Shown here piece after piece: positions 1 through 8,095 of a stretch of DNA of 64,000 nucleotides. Under the pieces are notes generated by a model. It was not told where the DNA came from. It ran no database searches and saw nothing but the letters and a program-made list of their open reading frames with translations. Every line of letters starts with the position of its first letter. Position 1 is the stretch's first letter. The DNA comes from Gordonia jinghuaiqii (GTDB lineage: Bacteria > Actinomycetota > Actinomycetes > Mycobacteriales > Mycobacteriaceae), in assembly GCF_014041935.1 (NCBI RefSeq), contig NZ_CP059491.1, positions 992,001-1,056,000 of the forward strand. The letters are read 5' to 3'. Made by a program: the position numbers and the translations under genes.

Positions 1-1
1 G

Positions 2-550
2 TCCAACGGGGTCGACGAGGAGCCCGACGTCGCCCTGTCGCTCCCGCTCGGCGCCGGTCGCCTCACCCGCGAGTGGATGCCCGACGACCCGCCCGACCGG
101 CGCCGCGTCGGGGTGTTGCGGGACTGGCTCGACGCCGAGCTGCGCGCTCCGGCACGTGAGCTGCTCGCCCCGGGCGCGCCGGACCTGTGCGTCGGGACGT
201 CGAAGACCTTCCGCAGTCTCGCGCGGCTGACCGGCGCGGCGCCGTCGAGCGCCGGACCGCGGGTCCGGCGGGTGCTGACGACGAGTGGGCTGCGACAGCT
301 CATCTCCTTCATCTCGCGGATGACGAGGGACGACCGTGCTGAACTGGAAGGCGTGAGCTCGGATCGGGCGGGACAGCTCGTCGCCGGTGCCCTCGTCGCC
401 GAGGCCACGATGCGGGCGCTTGCTGTCGATACACTGGAAATCTGCCCATGGGCCCTTCGGGAGGGCGTGATCCTGCGCCGACTCGATGCAGAACCGGCCG
501 ACTCGATCGGGCCCTCACAGACGCTCGGCACCCGGGAGGGCGTCGGCTGA
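2..550 (+). CDS. ppx: Exopolyphosphatase / GppA-type phosphatase, 3' end only
   Basis: This is the last 182 codons of a gene that begins before the window; the reading frame is open from base 2. The stretch SLPLGAGRLTREW followed by PDDPP is the conserved block of the Ppx/GppA family that follows the phosphate-binding motif of the actin-like ATPase fold. VCVGTSKTFRSL-type and TSGLRQLI-type blocks then lead into a short C-terminal part (LRREG-like sequence, here LREGVILRRLD). Family members hydrolyse terminal phosphate from polyphosphate or pppGpp in the cytoplasm. Position directly upstream of the membrane-protein, TIM-barrel and proC genes matches ppx1 (Rv0496) of M. tuberculosis. The N-terminal nucleotide-binding half is outside the window, so activity and full length cannot be judged. 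Confidence 0.85.
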   Translation, partial: SNGVDEEPDVALSLPLGAGRLTREWMPDDPPDRRRVGVLRDWLDAELRAPARELLAPGAPDLCVGTSKTFRSLARLTGAAPSSAGPRVRRVLTTSGLRQLISFISRMTRDDRAELEGVSSDRAGQLVAGALVAEATMRALAVDTLEICPWALREGVILRRLDAEPADSIGPSQTLGTREGVG

Positions 551-680
551 GCCGGACTCGTGGCGCCGCGGCGCGACGCCGGGAGAGGTCTGCCGGTCGG
601 CGACGACACAACGCCGAGAAGTACCGCAAGCGGATGCGCTCGACGAAGCATCCGATGACGTTCGAGGACGGAGCCACTTC

Positions 681-2762
681 ATGTCGAAGGATTCGGAACC
701 CGAATCTCGACCCATCTCGGTATCGGAACTGCTCGCCCGGTCACAGGGCGCCGGTGGGGGAAACACCCCGACGCGCGCCCGTGACGGTCGCGGTCGCCGT
801 CGCGCGGGCCGCGACGGGTCGGTCTCGGTATCGGAGCTGACCGGCGAGATCCCGAAGATCACCGACGCCACCACGGCGTCCGGTACCGACACTCCAGGCC
901 CCGAGACGGCGTCGCGGAAAGCAGCACCGGCGGAGGCCGCGGCACCGACGAGGAAACCGACCAGCCGGCGGGCCGCGGAACCGGCCGTCGAGCCGGAAGC
1001 GACCGTCGAGCCCGAGCCGGAATCGAGCGTCGAGCCCGAATCGACGGCCGAGCCCGAGCAGGTCGAGTCCCGGGCCGCCGAGAAGGCCGCGCCGTCCCGG
1101 CCGGCTCCCGACTCGTGGACACAGACCAGGTCCGGGGCACCCAGCGGTCCGTTCCCGAGGTCGACGAACCCGATCCCGCGACGCCCCGCCGACGACCGGC
1201 CGATCGTCGAACGTCCCCGTCCGGGCCGGGCGCAGGCCCACCCGGGCGGCTGGACCGCCAGCGGTATGCCCGCCTTCGGCGAGGCGCCGCCCATGTCGAC
1301 GCGCGACTTCAGCTCGGACGCCGTGGCGCGTCGCCTGGGAAAGAACCCGCCGCGTGACACCGCACCCGTCGACGAGGAGTCGGCCAACGCGGTCACCGGG
1401 ATCATCCCGCTCGTCGACGGACCCGACCACGGTGGTCACACCGAGGGTCTGGCCGTCGTCGACTCCGAAGACGTCGTGACCCACGACCTCGCCGAGGTCG
1501 ACCCCGGCACCCGCGGTCCTCGTGAACGCGGCGACCGCGGTTTCTCCGAGGTCATGGACTTCGACGCCTACCGCAATTTCGCCGATGTCGAGAGCGACAC
1601 CGACAAGCCGGCGACCAAGGGCTGGGCCGCGGCGACGGCCAAGGCCGCAGGGAAGGGCAAGGGCGGCCTGATCCAGCGGCTGTTCGGCCGCAAGAACAAG
1701 GCTGCCCCTACCCACGACGACCCGACCCACGACGACCCGACTCACGGCGACGACCGGGCCCACGGCGCAGCCGCTCGTGACCCGCACGACCCGGCGTCTG
1801 ATGCCCGGGGCGATGGGGGTTCGGACTGGGCGGATTCGGACTGGATGGCCACGGCCGCGGCCGCAGCGACTGCCGGTGGGGCGACTGCGGCTCTGGCGGC
1901 GTCGCGCACCGACGACCACCCGACCGAGGCGATCCAGCCGATCGACGACGCGCCCCGGGACGAGTCGAGCGCAGAAGAGTCGAGCGCAGAAGAGTCGCAC
2001 GCAGAAGAGTCGCACGCAGAAGACTCGAACGCACACGAAGCGAACGCCGACGAGTCGAGCCCGAGAGAAGCGAACGCGGACGGGTCGAGCGCCGACGAGC
2101 CGAACACCGGGGATTCGAGCGCAGGGGATTCGAGCACAGACGAGTCGAGCACAGACGAGTCGAGCGCAGACGCGTCGGATGCGGACGAGTCGGACCGGAC
2201 ACACGCGTGGGCCGCGCCGCGGGCGTGGTCCGATCCCGATCGGTCCGACGCGACCGACCGGGTCGACCTGGTCAAGGACGTCGAATCCGACGACGCCGCG
2301 GGCCGCCCGCCCGGGCCGCACACCCTGCAGGACACCACCGACATCGACGAGACCCCCGGTCCGGGATCGGGTGGGGACGTGGCGCGGGAGGACAGCGCCG
2401 CGACCGCGGACGCCGGTCGGACAGCGTCGGGCCAGGTGGTCACCGAACCCGAGGGATCAGGCCCGGACGGATCAGCCCAGGACACCGACCGCGAGGACGA
2501 CGGCTCGCCGGTGACGGCGTGGCTGCTGTTGTTCGGTCAGGCGATCGCCGGACTGGCGATCGGGGTGGGCCTGTTCTGGGGCTTCACCGAACTGTGGCGC
2601 TGGAACCCCTATTTCGCGCTGGTCCTCGCGGTGCTGGTGATCTTCGGTATCGTCACGCTCTCGCATGTCGTGCGGCGTACCAAGGATCTGCCGACGACGC
2701 TGCTCGCGTTGGGTGTGGGTCTGCTGGTGACCATCGGTCCACTGGTGTTGTTGGCCGCGTGA
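681..2762 (+). CDS. Low-complexity membrane protein, Rv0497-like
   Basis: A 693-residue protein with a very long acidic, Pro/Ala/Ser-rich region and three predicted membrane segments at the C terminus (around nt 2512-2595, 2600-2665 and 2690-2760). The chosen ATG at 681 gives MSKDSEPESRPISVSELLARS, and the ISVSELLAR-type block is typical of the N terminus of this mycobacterial family. Residues about 427-503 are an irregular 5-residue repeat (ES-SAE/HAE/NAD type) encoded by a 15-nt period near nt 1960-2190, so length probably varies between strains. The stop overlaps the next gene's GTG, suggesting coupling. Its function is unknown; synteny with ppx and proC is the main support for it being a core gene. 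The long antisense ORFs in this stretch are composition artefacts. Confidence 0.8.
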   Translation: MSKDSEPESRPISVSELLARSQGAGGGNTPTRARDGRGRRRAGRDGSVSVSELTGEIPKITDATTASGTDTPGPETASRKAAPAEAAAPTRKPTSRRAAEPAVEPEATVEPEPESSVEPESTAEPEQVESRAAEKAAPSRPAPDSWTQTRSGAPSGPFPRSTNPIPRRPADDRPIVERPRPGRAQAHPGGWTASGMPAFGEAPPMSTRDFSSDAVARRLGKNPPRDTAPVDEESANAVTGIIPLVDGPDHGGHTEGLAVVDSEDVVTHDLAEVDPGTRGPRERGDRGFSEVMDFDAYRNFADVESDTDKPATKGWAAATAKAAGKGKGGLIQRLFGRKNKAAPTHDDPTHDDPTHGDDRAHGAAARDPHDPASDARGDGGSDWADSDWMATAAAAATAGGATAALAASRTDDHPTEAIQPIDDAPRDESSAEESSAEESHAEESHAEDSNAHEANADESSPREANADGSSADEPNTGDSSAGDSSTDESSTDESSADASDADESDRTHAWAAPRAWSDPDRSDATDRVDLVKDVESDDAAGRPPGPHTLQDTTDIDETPGPGSGGDVAREDSAATADAGRTASGQVVTEPEGSGPDGSAQDTDREDDGSPVTAWLLLFGQAIAGLAIGVGLFWGFTELWRWNPYFALVLAVLVIFGIVTLSHVVRRTKDLPTTLLALGVGLLVTIGPLVLLAA

Positions 2763-3703
2763 TCCCCCCGGAACCGATGAATTCGCCCGTGCCCGATGCG
2801 GAGTCGCCGGGTGTCCCGTCGCCGACGCCCGAGATCCCCGTCGGGCTCTCGACCGCCTCGGTGTATCCGCAGAACACCGAGGCGGCGTTCGCGTATGCCG
2901 CCGACCTCGGATATGACGGCATCGAGCTGATGGTGTGGGGCGACACCGTCAGCCAGGACATCCGGCGCGTGGAGTATCTGTCGGAGCACTATCAGGTGCC
3001 GGTGCTGTCGATCCACGCACCGTGTCTGCTCATCTCGCAGCGCGTGTGGGGTCGCGATCCGATCGTGAAGCTGGCCCGCTCGGTGGAGGCCGCCGAGGAT
3101 CTCGGTGCCCCGACCGTCGTCGTGCATCCGCCGTTCCGCTGGCAGCGGGGCTACGTCTCCGCCTTCGACGACCTCGTCGCCGAACTCGAGGAGGACAGCG
3201 GCGTCGCGATCGCGGTGGAGAACATGTTCCCCATGCGCGCCGACCGGTTCTTCGGGGCGCGGGAGTCGTCGGTGCGTCGACTCGAGAAGCGCGGCGGCGG
3301 CCCGGGGCTGGCGGCGTCGGCGTTCGGCAAGTCGATCGATCCGACCGACGACGGTTACGCGCATTACACCCTCGACCTGTCGCACACCGCCACGGCCGGA
3401 GTCGATGCCCTCGACCTGCTGGAGCGCATGGGTTCGCAATTGAGTCATCTGCACCTCGCCGACGGCGACGGTGCGTCGACGGACGAACACCTCATCCCCG
3501 GAGACGGTGCGCAGCCCTGCGTCGAGGTGTGTCGCCGCATCGCGTCGAGCGACTTCTCGGGTGCGGTTGTGCTGGAGGTCAGCACGGGCGGCGCACGTAC
3601 CAAACCCGAGCGGAGCGCGCTGCTGGCGCGTTCGCTAGATTTTGCCCGGCGGCATCTCAAACGGGAGCTGCACCCCGAGCCCACCGGCCAGATCAGCAAC
3701 TGA
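2759..3703 (+). CDS. Sugar phosphate isomerase/epimerase-like TIM barrel protein
   Basis: A 314-residue xylose-isomerase-type TIM barrel (AP endonuclease 2 superfamily). Visible blocks are VGLSTASVYP at the start of the barrel, YDGIELMVWGD, LSIHAPCLLISQRVWG, VVVHPPFRWQ, VENMFPMRADRFF, YTLDLSHTATAG, and HLHLADGDG; the His, Glu and Asp residues in these blocks sit where the family binds its metal. The GTG at 2759 overlaps the upstream stop (GTGA); an alternative ATG lies at 2777. It corresponds to Rv0498 in M. tuberculosis. The substrate is unknown. It is co-directional with the thioesterase and proC and probably part of the same transcript. Confidence 0.85.
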   Translation: MIPPEPMNSPVPDAESPGVPSPTPEIPVGLSTASVYPQNTEAAFAYAADLGYDGIELMVWGDTVSQDIRRVEYLSEHYQVPVLSIHAPCLLISQRVWGRDPIVKLARSVEAAEDLGAPTVVVHPPFRWQRGYVSAFDDLVAELEEDSGVAIAVENMFPMRADRFFGARESSVRRLEKRGGGPGLAASAFGKSIDPTDDGYAHYTLDLSHTATAGVDALDLLERMGSQLSHLHLADGDGASTDEHLIPGDGAQPCVEVCRRIASSDFSGAVVLEVSTGGARTKPERSALLARSLDFARRHLKRELHPEPTGQISN

Positions 3704-3754
3704 CTCCTTCGGTCCAGGTGGTGAGTGCGCCGGGGCAACCACGAAGGCGGGACG

Positions 3755-4612
3755 ATGACCAGCAAGATCACCCAGGTTCAGGCGCTGACCGAGGTGGACC
3801 GGGGTGGGCCGGACGCGATCACGCTGCGCGCCTGCATCGACGAGACGTTCACCATCGGGCCCAAGGTGCACGGCGGAACTCTGCAGATGATCGTCGCGAA
3901 GGCGGCGCGGACCGCGCTGACCGCACTGACCCCGGCAGGGGACAAGCTCGCCGAGGCGGCGGCCGCGATGATCCCGGTGGCCATCTCCAGTGATTTCCTG
4001 ACCGCCCCCGACGCGGCCGACGTCGACTTCGTGGTCTCGGTGCGCAAGCGCGGACGTACCGTGACGGTGCTGTCCGTCGACGCCGTCCAGCAGGGCCGAA
4101 CCGTCGTCTCGTCGTCGGTGACCATGGCGCGTCCGGACAGCGGTGCACCCCACCACTCCGGCCCGACGGTGCTCGACGGGACACCGCCCGAGCCGACGCC
4201 GACCGGCATCCCGCTCGACGGGTCGCCGATCTCCGAGGTCAACCATCTCGGCGCGGCGATCGATCTCGTCCTCGACTCCGAGACGTTCCCCATCGTCCGC
4301 GGTGAGACCGGCGAGCCGCTGGTTCGCGGCTGGATACGCCCGAAGGGCATCGAACCCGACGAGTACTTCTCCGTCCTCGTCTGCGACATCTCACCGCCGG
4401 TGGTGATGAATCTCGCGTTGTTCGGCTGGGCGCCGACGGTGCAGCTCACGACTTATGTCCGCCGGCATCCGGCGCCGGGGTGGCTGCGCTTCGCCGCGAC
4501 CAGCTCCGAGGTCGGCCCCGGGATGTTCGAGGAGGATCATCTCGTGGTGGACTCGACCGGGACGGTCGTCGCGCAGTCCCGGCAGCTGGCCCTCATTCCT
4601 TCAGGAAGGTAG
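3755..4612 (+). CDS. Thioesterase-family (double hotdog) protein, Rv0499-like
   Basis: A 285-residue protein with two hotdog-like halves, resembling acyl-CoA thioesterases of the TesB/4HBT_3 kind. The N-terminal half has the pattern GPKVHGGTLQMIVAKAA, equivalent to the G-x-HGG-(x)-N/Q helix block of hotdog thioesterases, and a VSVRKRGRTVTVLSVDAVQ strand block; the C-terminal half has LGAAIDLVLD and LALFGWAPTVQLTTYVRR. The ATG at 3755 follows GAAGGCGGG at a good distance. The gene is followed after 6 nt by proC. The substrate cannot be read from sequence; in mycobacteria the equivalent gene is uncharacterised. Confidence 0.75.
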   Translation: MTSKITQVQALTEVDRGGPDAITLRACIDETFTIGPKVHGGTLQMIVAKAARTALTALTPAGDKLAEAAAAMIPVAISSDFLTAPDAADVDFVVSVRKRGRTVTVLSVDAVQQGRTVVSSSVTMARPDSGAPHHSGPTVLDGTPPEPTPTGIPLDGSPISEVNHLGAAIDLVLDSETFPIVRGETGEPLVRGWIRPKGIEPDEYFSVLVCDISPPVVMNLALFGWAPTVQLTTYVRRHPAPGWLRFAATSSEVGPGMFEEDHLVVDSTGTVVAQSRQLALIPSGR

Positions 4613-4618
4613 ACATTC

Positions 4619-5479
4619 GTGACTCAACGCATCGCCATCGTCGGCGGAGGCAAGATCGGTGAAGCCCTGCTCGCCGGTCTGATCGGTGCAGGCACCCCGA
4701 CCAAGGACCTGGTCGTGGCGGAGAAGATCGAGAGTCGCGCCGCCGAGATCGCCGACGAGTACGGCGTGCTCGTCACCGACGTGAAGTCCGCCGCGGAGTC
4801 CGCTCAGTACGTGTTCCTGGCCATCAAGCCCGACGACGTCGACTCCATCTTGCGTGTCCTGACCTCCGCGGAGGACGACTCGGAGACCGAGCGGGTCACC
4901 GTGACCCTGGTCGCAGGCATCCCGCTGTCGCGCTACGAGTCCGCATTGCAGGCGGGGTCCCCGGTCATCCGCGTCATGCCCAACACCCCGATGCTCGTCA
5001 ACGAGGCGATGTCGGCTGTGTCGGCCGGACGCTACGTCGCCGACGAGCAACTGCAGGCCGTGGTGAAGATCCTCAAGACCGTCGGCAAGGTGGCGGTGGT
5101 ACCCGAGAAGCAGATGGACGCGGTGACCGCGGTGTCGGGCTCGGGACCGGCCTATGTCTTCCTGCTGGCCGAGGCGATGATCGACGCGGGTGTGGGCCTC
5201 GGGCTGACCCGGGCGCAGGCGTCGGAGATGGCCGTCCAGACCATTCGCGGGGCCGGGATCCTGCTCAGCGATTCGGGTCTGTCCGCGGTCGATCTGCGTG
5301 CCGCGGTGACCTCTCCCGGGGGCACGACCGCCGAGGCGATCCGGGAATTCGAGGCGAACGGCTTCCGGCACGCCGTCTATCAGGCAACTCGTGCCTGCGC
5401 GGCGGCCAGCGCGCGTGGCGGACGTCGAGTGGAGGTCGAGGGTTTGGGTCAGGGACACGCGGTCACCGACACACCATGA
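4619..5479 (+). CDS. proC: Pyrroline-5-carboxylate reductase
   Basis: A 286-residue ProC that reduces 1-pyrroline-5-carboxylate to proline with NAD(P)H in the cytoplasm. It begins with the Rossmann dinucleotide loop (IVGGGKIGEALLAGL). It then shows VFLAIKPDDV, the VIRVMPNTPMLVNEAM block, VTAVSGSGPAYVFLLAEAM in the substrate region, and the C-terminal signature LRAAVTSPGGTTAEAI. GTG at 4619 is preceded by AGGAAGG (4603-4609). Length is slightly above the usual 265-275 because of a short C-terminal extension after the TSPGGTT helix. It sits 6 nt after the thioesterase gene and corresponds to Rv0500. Confidence 0.95.
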   Translation: MTQRIAIVGGGKIGEALLAGLIGAGTPTKDLVVAEKIESRAAEIADEYGVLVTDVKSAAESAQYVFLAIKPDDVDSILRVLTSAEDDSETERVTVTLVAGIPLSRYESALQAGSPVIRVMPNTPMLVNEAMSAVSAGRYVADEQLQAVVKILKTVGKVAVVPEKQMDAVTAVSGSGPAYVFLLAEAMIDAGVGLGLTRAQASEMAVQTIRGAGILLSDSGLSAVDLRAAVTSPGGTTAEAIREFEANGFRHAVYQATRACAAASARGGRRVEVEGLGQGHAVTDTP

Positions 5480-5666
5480 GTTGTGGTCGTCGGGCCGATA
5501 AACCCCAGCATGTAGGGGTCGAGTCACAGGAATCTCAGAAATCCTGGTCCCTCACGTCGCTTTTTTCACATCCGCCACGCTAAGCTCCTTTAAGCACGTG
5601 CGTGTCTGATGTCCGCAGGAGGGGAAGCCTGCGGCCGCGACGCGTGCACGGAGGTATGAGTGATTC

Positions 5667-5900
5667 ATGGCACCTGCAGACACTCCTGGTGACAGGACGG
5701 GCGCAGTGAGCAACGCGACTTCAGGGTCGCAGTTTCTCACCGTCGCCGAAGTTGCGTCGCTGATGCGCGTATCGAAGATGACCGTTTACCGTCTCGTTCA
5801 CAGCGGCGAACTGCCCGCGGTCCGGGTCGGACGCTCGTTCCGTGTGCACGCGAAGGCGGTTCACGATTATCTGGAGACGTCGTACTTCGACGCCGGCTGA
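5667..5900 (+). CDS. Small MerR/excisionase-type helix-turn-helix protein
   Basis: A 77-residue DNA-binding protein with one compact winged-helix module. FLTVAEVASLMRVSKMTVYRL is the helix-turn-helix, followed by a wing (GELPAVRVGRSFRV) and a last helix (AVHDYLETSYF). This is the BldC/excisionase-like family and corresponds to Rv0500A between proC and bS22. The ATG at 5667 has GGAGG 11 nt upstream; a GTG at 5706, which would start just before the HTH, is an alternative. The target is unknown. A strong terminator follows at 5944. The gene is conserved in Mycobacteriales, so it is not a phage excisionase despite the family name. Confidence 0.85.
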   Translation: MAPADTPGDRTGAVSNATSGSQFLTVAEVASLMRVSKMTVYRLVHSGELPAVRVGRSFRVHAKAVHDYLETSYFDAG

Positions 5901-5943
5901 TCGCAGCCCGGCTACACGCCTGAAGGCAGTTCGAGACAGTGGT

Positions 5944-5976
5944 CCCCCGTGGCCGGCCAGGTGCCGGCCACGGGGG
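5944..5976 (+). terminator. Strong hairpin terminator after the HTH gene
   Basis: A perfect 14-bp stem (CCCCCGTGGCCGGC at 5944-5957, complement at 5963-5976) closes a 5-nt loop, 43 nt after the HTH stop. There is no long T-tract, which is common for actinobacterial terminators. It likely ends the proC-HTH transcription unit. The rest of 5977-6229, up to bS22, shows no convincing gene. Confidence 0.7.
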
Positions 5977-6229
5977 ATCTCTGCTCTGGGGCGGGCGTGG
6001 AGTGTGCGGCAACCGGGGCTGCGGACAGGTGGCGGAAGGGCCCTATGGGTACCGCGATTTCCTGATCCGATGTGTGGCCGGTAGGCTCGGTGGTCGCGTA
6101 CCTGGATGCGCCGGTGAGCACTCCGCTACCTATTTTTGCGGTCGCTCGCTTCGCTCCCGGCTCCGTCCCGGCCCAGTGCAGACCAGGGTCGATCAAGTTC
6201 ATCAGTGTCAATCGTGAGGAAGCGCCCCG

Positions 6230-6331
6230 ATGGGTTCAGTTATCAAGAAGCGCCGCAAGCGCATGTCGAAGAAGAAGCACCGCAAGCTGCTGCGTAGGAC
6301 CCGCGTGCAGCGCCGCAAACTCGGCAAATAA
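6230..6331 (+). CDS. Small ribosomal protein bS22 (33 aa, AURKAIP1/COX24-like)
   Basis: A 33-residue, extremely basic protein beginning [19 protein letters not shown] and ending RVQRRKLGK. It is too short for routine gene calling. The sequence is the highly conserved actinobacterial small-subunit protein bS22 (Rv0500B in M. tuberculosis), located near the 30S-50S interface in mycobacterial ribosome structures. ATG at 6230 is preceded by GAGGA (6216-6220). It lies between the HTH gene and the epimerase as in mycobacteria, and is followed by three tandem terminators. Confidence 0.93.
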
Positions 6332-6349
6332 GCACTCCGCTTGGCACCA

Positions 6350-6433
6350 GGACCCGCCTCGGCGGGTCCTTTGGTGTGTCGGGACCCGCCTCGGCGGGTC
6401 CTTTGGTGTGTCAGGACCCGCCTCGGCGGGTCC
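6350..6433 (+). terminator. Three tandem copies of one hairpin terminator
   Basis: GGACCCGCCTCGGCGGGTCC followed by TTTGGTGTG occurs three times at 6350, 6382 and 6414, an exact 32-nt period. Each copy is a 9-bp perfect stem with a 2-nt loop. The array starts 18 nt after the bS22 stop and probably gives very efficient termination after this highly expressed ribosomal gene. It arose by local tandem duplication. Confidence 0.85.
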
Positions 6434-6562
6434 TTTGGTGTGACCGGCTCCGGCTGCTGCCGGGAGGCCTTTCGTCCATCGGCGTCGGCTCGGGCGGGGA
6501 CCTTCGTCGTCTCTGGGTCGTCTCGGCGGGCTTAATCAGCTCGGCCCCGATAGCCTCTGGGC

Positions 6563-7615
6563 ATGGCCGAACCCACCTCCGCCCCGCCCCGGGTAGTCCT
6601 GGTCACGGGGGCGTCGACATTCCTCGGTGGCTACCTGGTCGCAAGGCTCGCGGCGAATCCGGAGATCGAGCGCGTGCTGGCCGTCGACTCGCGTGTTCCG
6701 CGCAAGGACCTGCTGCGTCGGATGGGCCGGGCGGAGTTTCTTCGCCTCGACATCCGGCGACCCACGATCGCCAAGGCGCTGGCGTCGTACAAGGTGGACA
6801 CCGTTGTGCACGCGGCGACGTCGATCGCCGACACCGCCCCGCATTCGGCGGCGATCAAGGAGTTCAACGTCGTCGGTGCGATGCAGGTCTGCGCGGCCTG
6901 TCAGCGCACGCCGTCGGTCAAGCGGCTCGTGTTGCGGTCCACGGGCATGGTCTACGGTGCCAGCAGCCACGACCCGTCGCATTTCGCGGAGGAGACGCGC
7001 GCACGCCGTGAACCCACGCGCGGCTACGGTCGCGATCTGCTCGACGTCGAAGGCTATGTGCGTGGCCTGGGACGCCGGCGTCAGGACATCGACATCACGA
7101 TCGTCCGGCCGCAGGCGATGCTCGGTCCGCGGATCACCACCCGGATCAGTTCGTACCTCGCGGCGCCGGTGGTGCCGACCGTCCTCGGCTATCAGCCCCG
7201 GTTGCAGTTCTTGCACGAGGAGGACGCGCTTGCTGCCATGGAGTACGTGACGCTCGCCGGCAAGGTGGGCACCTTCAACATCTCCGGCGAGGGTGTGGTG
7301 ACGCTGACCCAGGCCATCCGCAGGGTCGGACATGTCGAGTTGCCGGTGCCGAGCGGCCTGCTGGCGCCGATCGCGGGGGTGTTCCAAGACCTCCGTTCGG
7401 CCAAGTTGCGGTCGTCGCAGACGGAGTTCCTCACCTACGGTCGTGTGCTGGACACCACCCGGATGCGTACCGAACTCGGCTTCGTCCCGCGGTACACGAC
7501 GCTGGAAACCCTCGACGATTTCGTCGAGCGCAGCGGGGTGACTCCGGTGATCGGTGCGGACGCCTGGCGGTCCCTGGAGCGGCGGGTGGTTTCGGCCGCC
7601 CACCAGTTGCAGTGA
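6563..7615 (+). CDS. NAD-dependent epimerase/dehydratase (extended SDR)
   Basis: A 350-residue extended short-chain dehydrogenase. The N terminus carries a Rossmann loop VLVTGASTFLGGYLVARL (GxxxxxG form), then FLRLDIRRP and VDTVVHAAT, and RSTGMVYGASSHD; RGYGRDLLDVEGYV replaces the usual YxxxK active-site helix with a Tyr-Gly-Arg-Asp arrangement, so classical sugar epimerase chemistry is uncertain. The C-terminal half has VRPQAMLGPRI and the FNISGEGVV substrate-side block. It corresponds to Rv0501 (annotated galE2) directly upstream of the acyltransferase. A small-nucleotide-sugar or lipid substrate is possible; the sequence does not decide. No clear ribosome binding site precedes the ATG. Confidence 0.8.
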   Translation: MAEPTSAPPRVVLVTGASTFLGGYLVARLAANPEIERVLAVDSRVPRKDLLRRMGRAEFLRLDIRRPTIAKALASYKVDTVVHAATSIADTAPHSAAIKEFNVVGAMQVCAACQRTPSVKRLVLRSTGMVYGASSHDPSHFAEETRARREPTRGYGRDLLDVEGYVRGLGRRRQDIDITIVRPQAMLGPRITTRISSYLAAPVVPTVLGYQPRLQFLHEEDALAAMEYVTLAGKVGTFNISGEGVVTLTQAIRRVGHVELPVPSGLLAPIAGVFQDLRSAKLRSSQTEFLTYGRVLDTTRMRTELGFVPRYTTLETLDDFVERSGVTPVIGADAWRSLERRVVSAAHQLQ

Positions 7616-8095
7616 AATTTTGAGTCATGATGGTGACGAAGTCGATCCGAGCGTGCGCAACGTGACCGCAACCTCTAGACTTGGACGCCAGACCCACATC
7701 GCACAAGGCGCGGCGAGAATGATTCGAGAGAGGTATCTGGGCGGGGCCGGACCGCGGTTCCGAGTCGATGCCTGCGATCCGACTGCGACGTCTCCTGTCA
7801 ACGGCGACAGTGCGACGACAGCGTCACCGATGGCAGCACTGTCACCGATGGCAGCAGTGTCACCCATGGCAGTGTCCCCGATGGCAGTGTCACCGATGGC
7901 AGGTCGCGGGCGGTAACGTCGCAGGCAGCACGATCGCCGACGACGATGTGATGGGTAGCAAGTCAAGGTCACCGAAGACCCGACGTCTCGTCGTCAGGCT
8001 CGAAGAGTGTCTGTGGCGGCAGGAAACCAGCAGTGCAGTAGCGATCGGCCACCCGACGTGGATCAGCGATCGTCGACCGAGGACACGGACTAGGG
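7616..8095. other. 480-bp intergenic stretch with a short tandem repeat
   Basis: No gene is supported here. Inside it, 7821-7902 consists of five degenerate units built on GTCACCGATGGCAG (two of 18 nt, three of 15 nt). The frame reading through them (ASPMAALSPMAAV...) stops at 7914-7916 and has no start context. The repeat may lie in the leader of the acyltransferase mRNA. Nothing else recognisable is seen. Confidence 0.5.

Noticed and set aside
515..2485. Several long antisense ORFs across the low-complexity membrane-protein gene
   Set aside because: They are frame shadows produced by high G+C and repeats; no motifs or start signals.
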